Source: Deltaproteobacteria bacterium CG11_big_fil_rev_8_21_14_0_20_47_16
Lineage (GTDB): Bacteria > UBA10199 > GCA-002796325 > 1-14-0-20-47-16
NCBI GenBank assembly: GCA_002796325.1
Contig: PCXA01000007.1
Location: 1 to 64,000 of the forward strand
Reading direction: 5' to 3'
Length of the DNA: 64,000 nt
The notes beneath the pieces are model-generated. The model had not been told where the DNA came from and did no database searches. It saw only the letters and a program-made list of their open reading frames with translations. Positions 28,345 to 36,332 of this stretch are shown piece after piece; within the stretch, counting starts at the first letter, position 1; every line of letters begins with the position of its first letter. The position numbers were made by a program, and so were the translations under genes.

Positions 28345-28397
28345 ACACAATATGTTGGTGATGAAACTCATAGTAATACTATATCTTGTGGTGGCAA
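28345..28397 (-). promoter_or_regulatory. nrdJ promoter with tandem NrdR boxes
   Basis: Two sites match the NrdR palindrome ACACWATATATWGTGT: 28345-28360 at 12/16 and 28376-28391 at 13/16. Their starts are 31 bp apart (three helical turns), the standard tandem layout. On the minus strand a -35 (TTGCCA, 28392-28397) and a -10 (TACTAT, 28370-28375) enclose box 28376-28391 exactly in a 16-bp spacer, and the other box lies just past the expected start near 28363. A repressor bound here would block polymerase. The 28298-28712 intergenic stretch otherwise holds the DnaA boxes and the doxX terminator. Confidence 0.75.
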
Positions 28398-28430
28398 AGC
28401 GATTTTATACAGTTTTGTCAGCTTATCGGC

Positions 28431-28463
28431 CTATACACAGCCTGTGGATAAGGTTGGGGATAA
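28431..28463. promoter_or_regulatory. DnaA-box cluster upstream of nrdJ
   Basis: TGTGGATAA (28443-28451) is an exact DnaA box on the minus strand (TTATCCACA). CTATACACA (28431-28439) is 8/9 to TTATACACA and faces it across 3 nt. TGGGGATAA (28455-28463) and a further AGGGGATAA (28558-28566) are weaker. In E. coli DnaA also acts at the nrdAB promoter, so regulation of nrdJ is a sensible reading. No origin-type AT-rich unwinding region or dnaA/dnaN neighbours are seen. Confidence 0.6.
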
Positions 28464-28646
28464 TTCACAACTTCTATTAACTTGTCGAAGTGAATTACCC
28501 GCTATGAAGCGAAGCTATTGTGAACAGTGTGTTTTTTGGGGGGTGCATTTTTTACCCAGGGGATAAAGACAAGAAGATATTCACCGGAAATCCCCAGAGA
28601 TTTCCCCAACACAAGAACTACTATTTAATTTAGTTTTCGAAAAACA

Positions 28647-28670
28647 AAACGGGGTGCAAGGCACCCCGTT
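28647..28670 (-). terminator. Intrinsic terminator of the doxX gene
   Basis: GGGGTGC (28651-28657) pairs with GCACCCC (28661-28667) across AAG, extended by outer A-T and C-G pairs. Read on the minus strand it is followed by TTTTGTTTTT. It lies about 45 bp after the doxX stop. Confidence 0.85.
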
Positions 28671-28712
28671 TGTTGATTGAGCAGTAAAAGAATTTTGAAA
28701 TCAGCGAGTTGC

Positions 28713-29174
28713 TTAACAACACCCTGATTTTTTGCAGCACATGTTATCAATAGCACATTTTCCTGGGCCGCCAATGACGACAGCGAGTGCCATTGCAATC
28801 AACGCCAGGTTGTATTCAAACCCATTACCCTTGTCTGGACTCATGCTTAAGAAGAATCCATTTTGCCAATGGACGGTAGCGACCGCGCCAAACATGATGA
28901 TGGCAATGCCCCCGGCGGCCCAGCGGGAGAGACAGCCGACAATGAGTCCGATGCCACCCAAGAATTCACCAAAACAAACAGCATAGACCAGCGCCACAGG
29001 CATTCCCATGCCACTCATCATTGTGACGGTTGCGGTAAGTCCATGACCACCGAACCATCCCATGACTTTTTGGCTGCCGTGCATGAAAAAGATAATGCCC
29101 AAAACGACGCGAACAATGCTGAGTGACCACTTGCCCCAACTGCATCCACATCCACCACCGCTTCCACAACTCAT
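28713..29174 (-). CDS. DoxX-family membrane protein with cysteine-rich ends
   Basis: 153 aa with four hydrophobic segments. The DoxX pattern is clear: VRVVLGIIFFMHGSQKVMGWFGGHGL, GMPVALVYAVCFGEFLGGIGLIVG and the late ALIAMALAVVIGG helix. Unusually, both ends carry clusters of cysteines: MSCGSGGGCGCSWG before the first helix and CAIDNMCCKKSGCC at the C-terminus. These could bind a metal or form disulfides; the function is unknown. It has its own terminator, and an AAGGGGG Shine-Dalgarno precedes the ATG. Confidence 0.9.
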   Translation of the reverse strand: MSCGSGGGCGCSWGKWSLSIVRVVLGIIFFMHGSQKVMGWFGGHGLTATVTMMSGMGMPVALVYAVCFGEFLGGIGLIVGCLSRWAAGGIAIIMFGAVATVHWQNGFFLSMSPDKGNGFEYNLALIAMALAVVIGGPGKCAIDNMCCKKSGCC

Positions 29175-29265
29175 TGTTTCCCCCTTTGTAATGGTTTGTT
29201 GATAAACGCTGTGCTAATAGCATAGTGAATTTTGGCTGGCATCTATTTAATTAATGGAGAGGCTT

Positions 29266-29580
29266 ATGATTAAGCGTTTGTTGCCGTTTCGGGGGTCGTC
29301 AAAAAATTTTGAAACACTAATGCAATCCTTTGAGCGGTTTCGTGGGCGGGAATTGGATGAATTTCGCAACTATCTCGATAAGCCGTGGCGCGTTGTATGG
29401 ATTAATTTTTTAGCAGGTACAGCGCGTGGCCTTGGATTTTGGTTGGGAGCCGCAGCAGTGATTACTATTTCAGGGTTTGTTTTGAAGAAATATTTAACCC
29501 ACCTACCTATTGCGGGTGAATTTTTTCAGGCTGTCCAGCGTTGGATTGAAATTTCTATTCGCCATATTCCACGACCATGA
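29266..29580 (+). CDS. Small membrane protein, DUF5665-like
   Basis: 104 aa from the ATG at 29266, chosen because GGAG at 29256-29259 is spaced 6 bp from it; the ATG at 29254 overlaps that site. The layout is a charged N-terminus (FERFRGRELDEFRNYLDKPWRVVWINFLAGTARGLG), one long hydrophobic segment (FWLGAAAVITISGFVL) and a short amphipathic end. This matches small proteins labelled DUF5665; function unknown. It overlaps the peptidase gene by ATGA. Confidence 0.7.
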   Translation: MIKRLLPFRGSSKNFETLMQSFERFRGRELDEFRNYLDKPWRVVWINFLAGTARGLGFWLGAAAVITISGFVLKKYLTHLPIAGEFFQAVQRWIEISIRHIPRP

Positions 29581-30116
29581 TTCAAATCGATTCTCTTATT
29601 CGTAGCCGGCGTCGTAGTATTGGGTTACGCATTACACCCGATGCCAAGTTGGTTGTGCGTGCGCCATTGCGAGCATCGCAGCGGTGGATTGATGAGGTGT
29701 TAGAGCGAAAGCGGTCGTGGATTTTGGCTCAGCAGGCCGCCATGCGAGAGCGGCTGCAGGAAATGCCAAAGCCATTGCCCAAATCTTATATTCGCGACTA
29801 TAAAAAACAAGCCCTTCAGATTATTGCGTCGCGCGTGCGATTTTATGCCATCCACATTGGGGTCTCTCCGAAAGTGGTGAAGGTAAATAATGCCCAACGC
29901 CGGTGGGGTTCATGTAGTCATCGAGGGTCGTTAAATTTTAGTTACCGTCTTATTTTTGCACCACTTCCTGTTTTAGATTACGTGGTGGTGCATGAGTTGG
30001 CACACATGAAGCATTTGAACCATTCACAGGCGTTTTGGGCGGTAGTAGCCACTATTTTGCCGGACTATAAGAAACACCACAGATGGTTGAAACAAAATGG
30101 GCATCGATTGGGGTAG
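29577..30116 (+). CDS. YgjP-like metallopeptidase domain protein (DUF45)
   Basis: 179 aa. It has the YgjP/DUF45 layout: an N-terminal beta part (RRRSIGLRITPDAKLVVRAP), a helical middle, the NAQRRWGSCSHRGSLNFSYRLIFAP signature, and the zinc motif VVHELAHMKHLNHSQAFW with H139, E140 and H143 and a further His149. The family is related to the WLM/SprT-like zinc proteases, and its physiological substrate is unknown. Its start overlaps the preceding small membrane protein gene by 4 bp, and it ends 3 bp before the convergent gene at 30120. Confidence 0.88.
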   Translation: MIQIDSLIRSRRRSIGLRITPDAKLVVRAPLRASQRWIDEVLERKRSWILAQQAAMRERLQEMPKPLPKSYIRDYKKQALQIIASRVRFYAIHIGVSPKVVKVNNAQRRWGSCSHRGSLNFSYRLIFAPLPVLDYVVVHELAHMKHLNHSQAFWAVVATILPDYKKHHRWLKQNGHRLG

Positions 30117-30119
30117 CAA

Positions 30120-30890
30120 TTAAAAGTGATAGTCAATCTTTGCCAAATAGTTTGCAGAAAAGAAAATTAATCGAAAATCATCTTTGCTCGTAAAGACCAT
30201 AGTCATGCTGGCATCAACCATAAACGGTGTGATGCCCAGACCGATGCCCTGGTGGAATAGCCGTAGAGGGCTAAGGAGAAGGTGGCCACCGCCGCCTCGG
30301 CTGAAGTACCATTGTCCAGTTGTATTGCCATCGCTTGATACTGAAACGTGCACTGCGCCTAAGTGAACAAATGCACCCACGCCAAGTTCGCCAAGCTCAG
30401 CACACCAGTTTTGTCGAATGCAAAAGTCGGGGCCACTACCCAAGAGAGTCATGCCAATTTCAGCTGCATAATCTGATAACATGATGCCGCGAGCAACTTC
30501 ACTTTTGACTGCCTCTGCACCATCTTTTCGAATTTCGTCCGTGGCAAATCCATTCGCGATGCGCTCAATGAAGTTTGCAAATGGTTTTGAAATGTCACCC
30601 AACTCTTTAAGTGTGATCGGTGGAATTTTTGAATAGAGAGATCTGAAGTTTAAGCTATATCGAAGTGACAGTTTTGCCATTGGATTTTGGGTGAGTGATA
30701 AAAGTGCACCAAGTCCGAAGAGTCGATTATATTGCTTTGCACCGCTGCCAAAGATAAGTGCTGTGTAATTGTCACCTGGAAATGCGCTACTGTCAGATCC
30801 ATATGGCAATATCAGGCTATACCTTGGTGGTGGGGGTTTTGGCAGATATACGGACACTGTGCATTTTCCGTCACATGTGGCGTCAGACAT
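30120..30890 (-). CDS. Hypothetical barrel-like protein without a signal peptide, possibly 5'-truncated
   Basis: 256 aa. The sequence alternates glycine-rich turns with amphipathic strands (LFGLGALLSLTQNPMAKLSLRYSLNF, GVGAFVHLGAVHVSVSSDG, FRLIFFSANYLAKIDYHF) and ends in an aromatic residue, as outer-membrane proteins do. The N-terminus (SDATCDGKCTVSVYLPKPPPP) looks like the start of a mature exported protein, yet no signal peptide is encoded and a TAG lies in frame four codons upstream. Either the start was lost by mutation or the protein is not exported. No family is recognised. It is divergent from hpnC. Confidence 0.55.
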   Translation of the reverse strand: MSDATCDGKCTVSVYLPKPPPPRYSLILPYGSDSSAFPGDNYTALIFGSGAKQYNRLFGLGALLSLTQNPMAKLSLRYSLNFRSLYSKIPPITLKELGDISKPFANFIERIANGFATDEIRKDGAEAVKSEVARGIMLSDYAAEIGMTLLGSGPDFCIRQNWCAELGELGVGAFVHLGAVHVSVSSDGNTTGQWYFSRGGGGHLLLSPLRLFHQGIGLGITPFMVDASMTMVFTSKDDFRLIFFSANYLAKIDYHF

Positions 30891-30990
30891 GCATTCTGCC
30901 TACAGTTGCGACGAGGGCTTGTCTAGTGAAATGCGCGTGCAAGTCGAAGAAAATATGGCCTTCAATAAAATTGAGTGCTAGGGCGCCTGC

Positions 30991-31860
30991 ATGCATTCTA
31001 CGATGACAATGGAAACCGCCCAGACCGAATGTCGCCGGATTTGTTATGGTCATTATGAAAATTTTCCGGTGGCCTCCGTGTTAGTGCCCAAGCATCTCCG
31101 GCAGCATGTGTGTAACATCTATGCGTTCGCACGCACATCCGATGACTTTGCCGATGAGGCTAAATATGCAGGTCAGCGAGCGGAGCGATTGGCCGAATGG
31201 CGTCATTGGACCGAAGAGTGTTATCGCGGCGTCTATCATAATGCCATTTTTATGGCGCTATCTGAAACCATCCGGGAATTTTCGTTGTCGCCAAGCTTGT
31301 TTTTGGATTTGATCACTGCATTTCAGATGGATGTTGATAAATCGCGCTACGCCAATTTTGATGAAGTTCTTTTTTATTGCCGTCACTCCGCAAATCCTGT
31401 GGGACGATTGATTTTGGCACTGTATGGCTATCACAATACGCAATGGGAATTCTGGTCAGATGAAATTTGTACGGCATTGCAACTTGCTAATTTTTGGCAA
31501 GATGTTGCAGTGGATTTAAAAAAGGATCGGATTTACTTGCCGCAAGAGGAAATGGCACGATATGGCGTGACTGAACAGGATCTGTTTGCAGGTAAAATGA
31601 GCGAAGCCGTAAGACAGTTGATGATATATCAAGTCGATCGTACGCAGGCAATGTTTGATCGGGGCTTGCCTCTCTGCACTGCAGTTACTAATAAACGGTT
31701 GTCGATGGAGCTACGGTGCACGTGGTTGGGTGGATCAACCATTCTTCGACGCATCCGCGATAATGATTTTAACGTGTTTGATAGACCCACCATTACATGG
31801 CGGGATAAAGGAATGATATTATGGAAGGCGCTGATGCAGTTTCCAAGGGTGCAGCAATGA
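30991..31860 (+). CDS. hpnC: Hydroxysqualene synthase (HpnC)
   Basis: 289 aa squalene/phytoene synthase family. The HpnC-type start HYENFPVASVLVPKHLRQHVCNIYAFAR is followed by the first Asp-rich motif SDDFADE, and the second Asp motif is in FWQDVAVDLKKDRIYLPQEE. In the HpnCDE route it converts presqualene diphosphate to hydroxysqualene. It is the first gene of hpnC-hpnD-hpnE, joined to hpnD by ATGA. ATG codons at 31003 and 31009 are alternative starts. Confidence 0.93.
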   Translation: MHSTMTMETAQTECRRICYGHYENFPVASVLVPKHLRQHVCNIYAFARTSDDFADEAKYAGQRAERLAEWRHWTEECYRGVYHNAIFMALSETIREFSLSPSLFLDLITAFQMDVDKSRYANFDEVLFYCRHSANPVGRLILALYGYHNTQWEFWSDEICTALQLANFWQDVAVDLKKDRIYLPQEEMARYGVTEQDLFAGKMSEAVRQLMIYQVDRTQAMFDRGLPLCTAVTNKRLSMELRCTWLGGSTILRRIRDNDFNVFDRPTITWRDKGMILWKALMQFPRVQQ

Positions 31861-32705
31861 CGCAGGGTGCATCCAGTCGCTATACAGAACGAGTCGTCAA
31901 AGAAAGTGGGTCCACGTTTGCTTGGTCGTTTGGCAGTTTGTCGCGAAAGCAACGCAGGGGAATGATGGCGCTTTATGCGTTTTGCCGTGTGGTGGATGAT
32001 ATTGTGGATGAGGCCTGGGAACCGCTCATTAAGGAGAAGCAGCTGCTCTTTTGGCGTAATCAAATTCAAATTGCCGCAGGCGGTACATCGCAGCATCCGC
32101 TTACAATAGAGCTGGGATTTTTGATTCAGAATTTTGGTGTGACGGAAGAAGAGCTAACGACGTTGTTAGATGGCGTTGCAGCAGACTGTCAGCCGGTTAC
32201 TCCTCGGACACGTGCAGATCTGGAGCGGTATTGTTACGGTGTTGCTTCCATTGTAGGAATTATGTGTTTGCGGATCTTTGGTGTATCCCAAACCGCAGCC
32301 GCGCGTCATGCAGCAACGCAGTTGGGCTATGCATTTCAATGCACCAATATCTTGCGTGATGTTACAACTGATGCGGCAACGGGCCGGTGTTATTTTCCCA
32401 GCCAGGAGTTAGTAGAATTTAATTTAACACCCGAAACATTGTTGGATTCAACGCATCATTCTGATGCGGTGGCATTCCTTGAAAAGCAATGTGACCAAAC
32501 ATGGGGATACTTCAATGCGGCATGGGCAGAATTTCCAAAGTCAGATTCTGCAAAGTTGTATCCCGCGCGCATTATGAGTACCTATTATGAAGCCATCCTG
32601 AAAAAAATTGCTCAAGACCCAGCGGCTGTTTTGAAGGCACCTGTTAAATTAGGGCTTTTCCGAAAAATTGGTCTCTTACTGTGGGCGGGGTTAAAACGGT
32701 CATGA
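31857..32705 (+). CDS. hpnD: Presqualene diphosphate synthase (HpnD)
   Basis: 282 aa from the ATG overlapping the hpnC stop; a longer in-frame start at 31821 would overlap hpnC by 40 bp. Asp-rich motifs are VVDDIVDE and ILRDVTTDAATGRCYFP; GSTFAWSFGSLSRKQR and the CRVVDDIVDE helix are typical of HpnD. It condenses two farnesyl diphosphates to presqualene diphosphate. It is joined to hpnE by a second ATGA junction. Confidence 0.93.
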   Translation: MTQGASSRYTERVVKESGSTFAWSFGSLSRKQRRGMMALYAFCRVVDDIVDEAWEPLIKEKQLLFWRNQIQIAAGGTSQHPLTIELGFLIQNFGVTEEELTTLLDGVAADCQPVTPRTRADLERYCYGVASIVGIMCLRIFGVSQTAAARHAATQLGYAFQCTNILRDVTTDAATGRCYFPSQELVEFNLTPETLLDSTHHSDAVAFLEKQCDQTWGYFNAAWAEFPKSDSAKLYPARIMSTYYEAILKKIAQDPAAVLKAPVKLGLFRKIGLLLWAGLKRS

Positions 32706-34012
32706 CGACAGTTGTTGTTGGCGGAGGTCTTGCGGGGCTATCTGCCGCAACCGCTCTTGCGCAGCGAGGCGAGAGTGTTACTCTGCTTGAATCTCGGTCC
32801 TTTTGTGGCGGTCGCGCGTATTCATATAATGCGCCAGTAGTCGGTGATATTGTTGATAATGGCCAGCATGTGATGCTGGGTTGCTATACAGCGACGCGTC
32901 AGTATGTATCTCTGATTGGTAGTAGCGCTAATCTCATTATCCAACCGCAGTTGGCGATTCCGATGGTATCCAGTGCGGATACACAACAGTGGTTTCGCTG
33001 TCCACAATTGCCATCTCCATTGAATTTAGTTGTGGGGCTTGCTCGATTTTGCGGGTGGCAGCAGGCATGGAGGTTGGTGCAACAACGACATGTGTTACAA
33101 CAAGACCCCTCCAAAAAATATATCAATTGGGATCAGCTCAGTTGTGCAGAATGGTTTAAGTCTGTTGGTATTTCAAATGATGCCATTCACCGATTTTGGG
33201 AGCCACTCACACTTGCTGTGATGAACGATAGCCCGGGTAGAGTATCTGCCGCTCCCTTTCTTTCAGCACTCCATCGCATCGTAACAGGCCCTCGTAATGC
33301 GGCGAGTTTGGCGATTAGTCGTGTGGGTTTAAGCGATTTACTTGTAAACCCAGCGATTGAATTTTTGAAAAGTAAGGGCTCGGAGGTGCGTAGTGGTGTG
33401 ACGATTTCACGGGTGGTGGTGCAAGATCAAAAGATTACATCACTAGTATCGAATGCGGGTGAGACCTTTATTGCAGACAAGGTAATTTTTGCAATGCCAC
33501 CCGCAGCGCTATCCAAAACACTGAGCGAGACGCCTGGGACAATTGTATTGCGAGAAATGCTTAGCTGCTTTGAAACCAGCCCCATTCTATCGGTTTATTT
33601 GTGGTACGATCGGCCGGTTGTAGATCAACCTATTGTGGGATTGCTCAATAGTCCATTCCACTGGATGTTTAGTCGGCACGCAATTCTTGGGGGTAATGCG
33701 CCGTATGGTGTGACGCTGGTGGTAAGTGGTGCTGCCGATTTTGATAAAATGAACCGGGATGATGTCGTTGAGATGGCATTGAAGGCTATGCAAGAATTTT
33801 TCCCAAAGAGTCGTGGGGCGCAACTGGTGCATCGCATGGTGAGTCGTGAACCTCATGCAACGGTTCGTTTGGCGCCGGGAACGCAACGGTTACGCGCAGC
33901 AATCAAGTCACCGTGGTCGAATGCTCAATTTGTTGGAGATTGGACAGACACCCAACTTCCCGCTACGATCGAAGGCGCCATTGCCAGTGGCATTATCGGC
34001 TCTGCCACTTAG
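32702..34012 (+). CDS. hpnE: Hydroxysqualene dehydroxylase (HpnE), FAD-dependent
   Basis: 436 aa from the ATG overlapping the hpnD stop. The FAD dinucleotide-binding motif is VVVGGGLAGLSAATALAQRG at the N-terminus, then SRSFCGGRAYSY and DNGQHVMLGCY, as in the phytoene-desaturase-like amine oxidase fold. The C-terminal FAD motif is FVGDWTDTQLPATIEGAIASG. It reduces hydroxysqualene to squalene and completes the pathway. No squalene-hopene cyclase is in the window, so the end product (hopanoid, sterol or carotenoid-like) is open. The 3' end overlaps the convergent permease gene by 20 bp. Confidence 0.93.
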   Translation: MTTVVVGGGLAGLSAATALAQRGESVTLLESRSFCGGRAYSYNAPVVGDIVDNGQHVMLGCYTATRQYVSLIGSSANLIIQPQLAIPMVSSADTQQWFRCPQLPSPLNLVVGLARFCGWQQAWRLVQQRHVLQQDPSKKYINWDQLSCAEWFKSVGISNDAIHRFWEPLTLAVMNDSPGRVSAAPFLSALHRIVTGPRNAASLAISRVGLSDLLVNPAIEFLKSKGSEVRSGVTISRVVVQDQKITSLVSNAGETFIADKVIFAMPPAALSKTLSETPGTIVLREMLSCFETSPILSVYLWYDRPVVDQPIVGLLNSPFHWMFSRHAILGGNAPYGVTLVVSGAADFDKMNRDDVVEMALKAMQEFFPKSRGAQLVHRMVSREPHATVRLAPGTQRLRAAIKSPWSNAQFVGDWTDTQLPATIEGAIASGIIGSAT

Positions 34013-35024
34013 CCCATATCATTGATAGAAGAAGAATAACGGTACATGGGAAATACAGCACACTACTCATGTCATGATCCATGATGTGGTGACTGATCGT
34101 TGGTGCGATATCCAATCCCACATAAATCATGTCCAACATATAACCAAAAAATACTGACATCACTGCAATAGTCCCCACGTATATCGCGGTGGAACGAAGC
34201 CCCAGAAAGCGTGATAGTACAGCAAGTGATGCTGCATTGGTGGCGGGTCCTGCCATCAACAAAACAAGTGCAGCGCCTGGGCTCATTCCTTTAATGATGA
34301 GCGCTGCAGCAATAGGGGTAGACCCCGCAGCGCAGATGTAGAGTGGAATGCTGATCGCAAGAATCAGTATCATCGAAGTAATCCCACCACCTAAATACTG
34401 TTCGATTAAAGTTTGAGGGACCAATACGCTGATAACGCCCGCGGCGAGAACGCCAATGAGGAACCACCCTGCAATGTCGTTGAGTAATGTTACAAAGGCA
34501 AAGCGAAAGCCTGTCAGAAGACGTTGCATCACTGGTGGTTGTTTCTGTGGTTGCTCACTAAAATGATCCACGCACTTATCGCATTTAGGAGCAGAGGCAA
34601 CTGTGACATCTTTTGTTCCCAGAAAAATATCCAGAATGCCCGCAATAATACCGGACAAGAGTGCAGCGATAGGGCGGGCCACTGCCATCAGGGGATCAAT
34701 AAGTGCATAGGTCATTGCGATTGAGTCCACACCCGACTCGGGTGTGGAAATGAGAAAGGCCAAAACAGCGCCGCGCGATGCGCCTTGTTTACGTAATGAC
34801 ACAGCGGTTGGGACCACACCACAAGAACATAGTGGGAGAGGAACTCCAAAGAGTGCGGCGAGAACAACTGATTTTAACGATTGTTTTCCCAGATATTTTG
34901 TAATGGTTGCGGGACTGATGAAGCTACGAAGAACTCCAGAAATCAAAAGCCCCAAAAGCATATAGGGGCTGGCCATCAACAGGAACTGCCATGCACCCAG
35001 AAGGCTATTGTAGATAACTGTCAT
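33993..35024 (-). CDS. Permease of the ArsP/SO_0444 (DUF318) family, probable metal or organoarsenical exporter
   Basis: 343 aa with two homologous membrane halves. The first half has LFGVPLPLCSCGVVPTAVSLRKQGAS (a cysteine pair inside the membrane), and the second has ISIPLYICAAGSTPIAAALIIKGMSPGAALVLLMAGPATN. A cytoplasmic loop carries KCDKC, a possible metal-sensing site. Family members export metals or methylated arsenic; the substrate here cannot be fixed. It stands alone, with no linked ArsR-type regulator. Confidence 0.88.
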   Translation of the reverse strand: MTVIYNSLLGAWQFLLMASPYMLLGLLISGVLRSFISPATITKYLGKQSLKSVVLAALFGVPLPLCSCGVVPTAVSLRKQGASRGAVLAFLISTPESGVDSIAMTYALIDPLMAVARPIAALLSGIIAGILDIFLGTKDVTVASAPKCDKCVDHFSEQPQKQPPVMQRLLTGFRFAFVTLLNDIAGWFLIGVLAAGVISVLVPQTLIEQYLGGGITSMILILAISIPLYICAAGSTPIAAALIIKGMSPGAALVLLMAGPATNAASLAVLSRFLGLRSTAIYVGTIAVMSVFFGYMLDMIYVGLDIAPTISHHIMDHDMSSVLYFPCTVILLLSMIWAKWQSR

Positions 35025-35061
35025 AAGCGTGGCCTATCAGATCTTTTCAGAATTCAGAAAT

Positions 35062-35093
35062 AAAAACGCCACGAAGTTATACACTTCGTGGCG
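35062..35093 (-). terminator. Intrinsic terminator downstream of the 35115-35594 gene
   Basis: A perfect 11-bp stem, CGCCACGAAGT (35067-35077) with ACTTCGTGGCG (35083-35093), loop TATAC. On the minus strand it is followed by TTTTTA. It lies 21 bp after the stop of the small exported-protein gene. Confidence 0.9.
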
Positions 35094-35114
35094 ACCCCTC
35101 ACGATTGAAGCCTA

Positions 35115-35594
35115 CTATCCCACGCGATTGAGTGGTGGAATGTCGGCGAGCACTTCACGTCGAAATTCATTGCGTGTGCCAGACGATAATGAATGATCCA
35201 CATTTTCCAACTGAATATCCAATGTTTGTAAGAGGCTGCGCAAATGCTGGCGTTCTTCGATACTGAGTCGTGACGGGTGTGAAATATCGACATCACTCAG
35301 CTCAGCCAAGACAGCGCGCATATCAGAAGGGCTGCCGCCTAACATGCTCATGCGCTCTGCCAGTAGGTCGCTGTCGAGCAATAGACTGTAAAAGAGGCGC
35401 ATTTGCTCTGTTGTGCTTTCGGCGGGATAGCGTTTGGCAAAGTCTTGATAATAGCGCGCCAAGACGGATTGATTGTTAATGAAGGACCCGAGTGGCCATT
35501 TCACATCGCCTGCGGATTTGGCCTCGGATGTGACCGAAAATGCCAAGCCAACTGCTACCACTACAGCCAAAATGAGACCCCATCGCTTTAACAT
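35115..35594 (-). CDS. Small exported helical protein, unknown
   Basis: 159 aa with a signal peptide (WGLILAVVVAVGLAFSVTSEA). The mature part is helical and charged (RYYQDFAKRYPAESTTEQMRLFYSLLLDSDLLAERMSML, SIEERQHLRSLLQTLDIQLENVDHSL). A CTGGAGGT Shine-Dalgarno and a strong terminator mark it as a genuine single-gene unit. No family is recognised. Confidence 0.75.
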   Translation of the reverse strand: MLKRWGLILAVVVAVGLAFSVTSEAKSAGDVKWPLGSFINNQSVLARYYQDFAKRYPAESTTEQMRLFYSLLLDSDLLAERMSMLGGSPSDMRAVLAELSDVDISHPSRLSIEERQHLRSLLQTLDIQLENVDHSLSSGTRNEFRREVLADIPPLNRVG

Positions 35595-35745
35595 GCAGAC
35601 CTCCAGTTATCTGCATATTAGTGCAATCGGAATGCCAAGCAGTCCGGGCTATATTGATATATAAATTAGCTAGTTGGATTCGTTTTGGATTATAAATATG
35701 GAAAAGATGGGGTGATTTCAACCCCAAGGCGTCAAAAAAGCGGCT

Positions 35746-36228
35746 TTATCCGATATATTCTACCCGGAGGATTTCGAGGATTCGCATGCCTTTAGGGCTC
35801 TTGACGGTGGTTTCATCGCCCTCGGATTTTCCAATAAGGGCACGGGCAATCGGGGATTCTACCGATATTTTAAATGCAGATATGTCGGCTTCGTCGACAC
35901 CCACGATTTGATAGGTAATTTCATCACCGGAATCAACGTCGAGCACGGTAACGGTGGCACCAAAGACCACTTTGTCATGGTCCATTGTCGCTGGGTCAAT
36001 GACGTGGGCTGCAGCTAGCTTTGCTTCGACATCTGAAATTTGCTTTTCCAGCTGGCTCAATGTTTCTTTGGCAATGTCATACTCGGCATTTTCAGAGAGA
36101 TCCCCATGGCTGCGTGCAACGGATAAGGCGGTAATGGCGGTTGGGCGGTCAACAGCCTTGAGGCGTTTGTATAGCTCGTGTAGTTTGCGCAGTCCCTCTG
36201 GGGTCATGGGAATTTTTTTAATGGTCAT
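35746..36228 (-). CDS. greA: Transcription elongation factor GreA
   Basis: 160 aa from MTIKKIPMTPEGLRKL (ATG at 36228 with GGAGG 5 bp upstream); the longer in-frame extension to 36396 runs through the leader hairpin and promoter. The N-terminal coiled coil carries SHGDLSENAEYDIAKE with the acidic tip residues that enter the polymerase channel, followed by the FKBP-like C-terminal domain (FGATVTVLDVDSGDEITYQIVG, ISVESPIARALIGKSEGD). It rescues backtracked RNA polymerase by stimulating transcript cleavage. It is divergent from serB. Confidence 0.96.
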   Translation of the reverse strand: MTIKKIPMTPEGLRKLHELYKRLKAVDRPTAITALSVARSHGDLSENAEYDIAKETLSQLEKQISDVEAKLAAAHVIDPATMDHDKVVFGATVTVLDVDSGDEITYQIVGVDEADISAFKISVESPIARALIGKSEGDETTVKSPKGMRILEILRVEYIG

Positions 36229-36240
36229 TGCAGCCTCCAA

Positions 36241-36273
36241 AATAAACACCCCGCACATAAAGTGACGGGGTGT
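36241..36273 (-). promoter_or_regulatory. Terminator-like hairpin in the greA leader
   Basis: ACACCCCG (36246-36253) pairs with CGGGGTGT (36266-36273) across 12 nt. On the minus strand the stem is followed by TTTATTTT and then directly by the greA Shine-Dalgarno. It could act as an attenuator. In E. coli the greA leader also terminates to give a small RNA (GraL), so an analogous control is plausible. The spacer is only ~50 nt from the predicted transcription start. Confidence 0.55.
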
Positions 36274-36283
36274 GAACGGTGAT

Positions 36284-36312
36284 GTTCTAGTCCAGAGGGG
36301 TAATTGGGTCAA
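36284..36312 (-). promoter_or_regulatory. Predicted greA promoter
   Basis: Minus-strand -35 TTGACC (36307-36312), 17-bp spacer, -10 TAGAAC (36284-36289). Transcription would start near 36277, so the leader would consist mainly of the hairpin at 36246-36273. Confidence 0.5.
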
Positions 36313-36332
36313 TAAAAAGTGTCCGACACGTG

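Noticed and set aside
28298-28712. Chromosomal origin (oriC)
   Set aside because: Only a few DnaA boxes, no AT-rich unwinding region and none of the usual neighbours (dnaA, dnaN, gidA).
28298-28712. Cobalamin riboswitch upstream of nrdJ
   Set aside because: No B12-box-like sequence or suitable secondary structure; the space is taken by the promoter, NrdR boxes and terminator.
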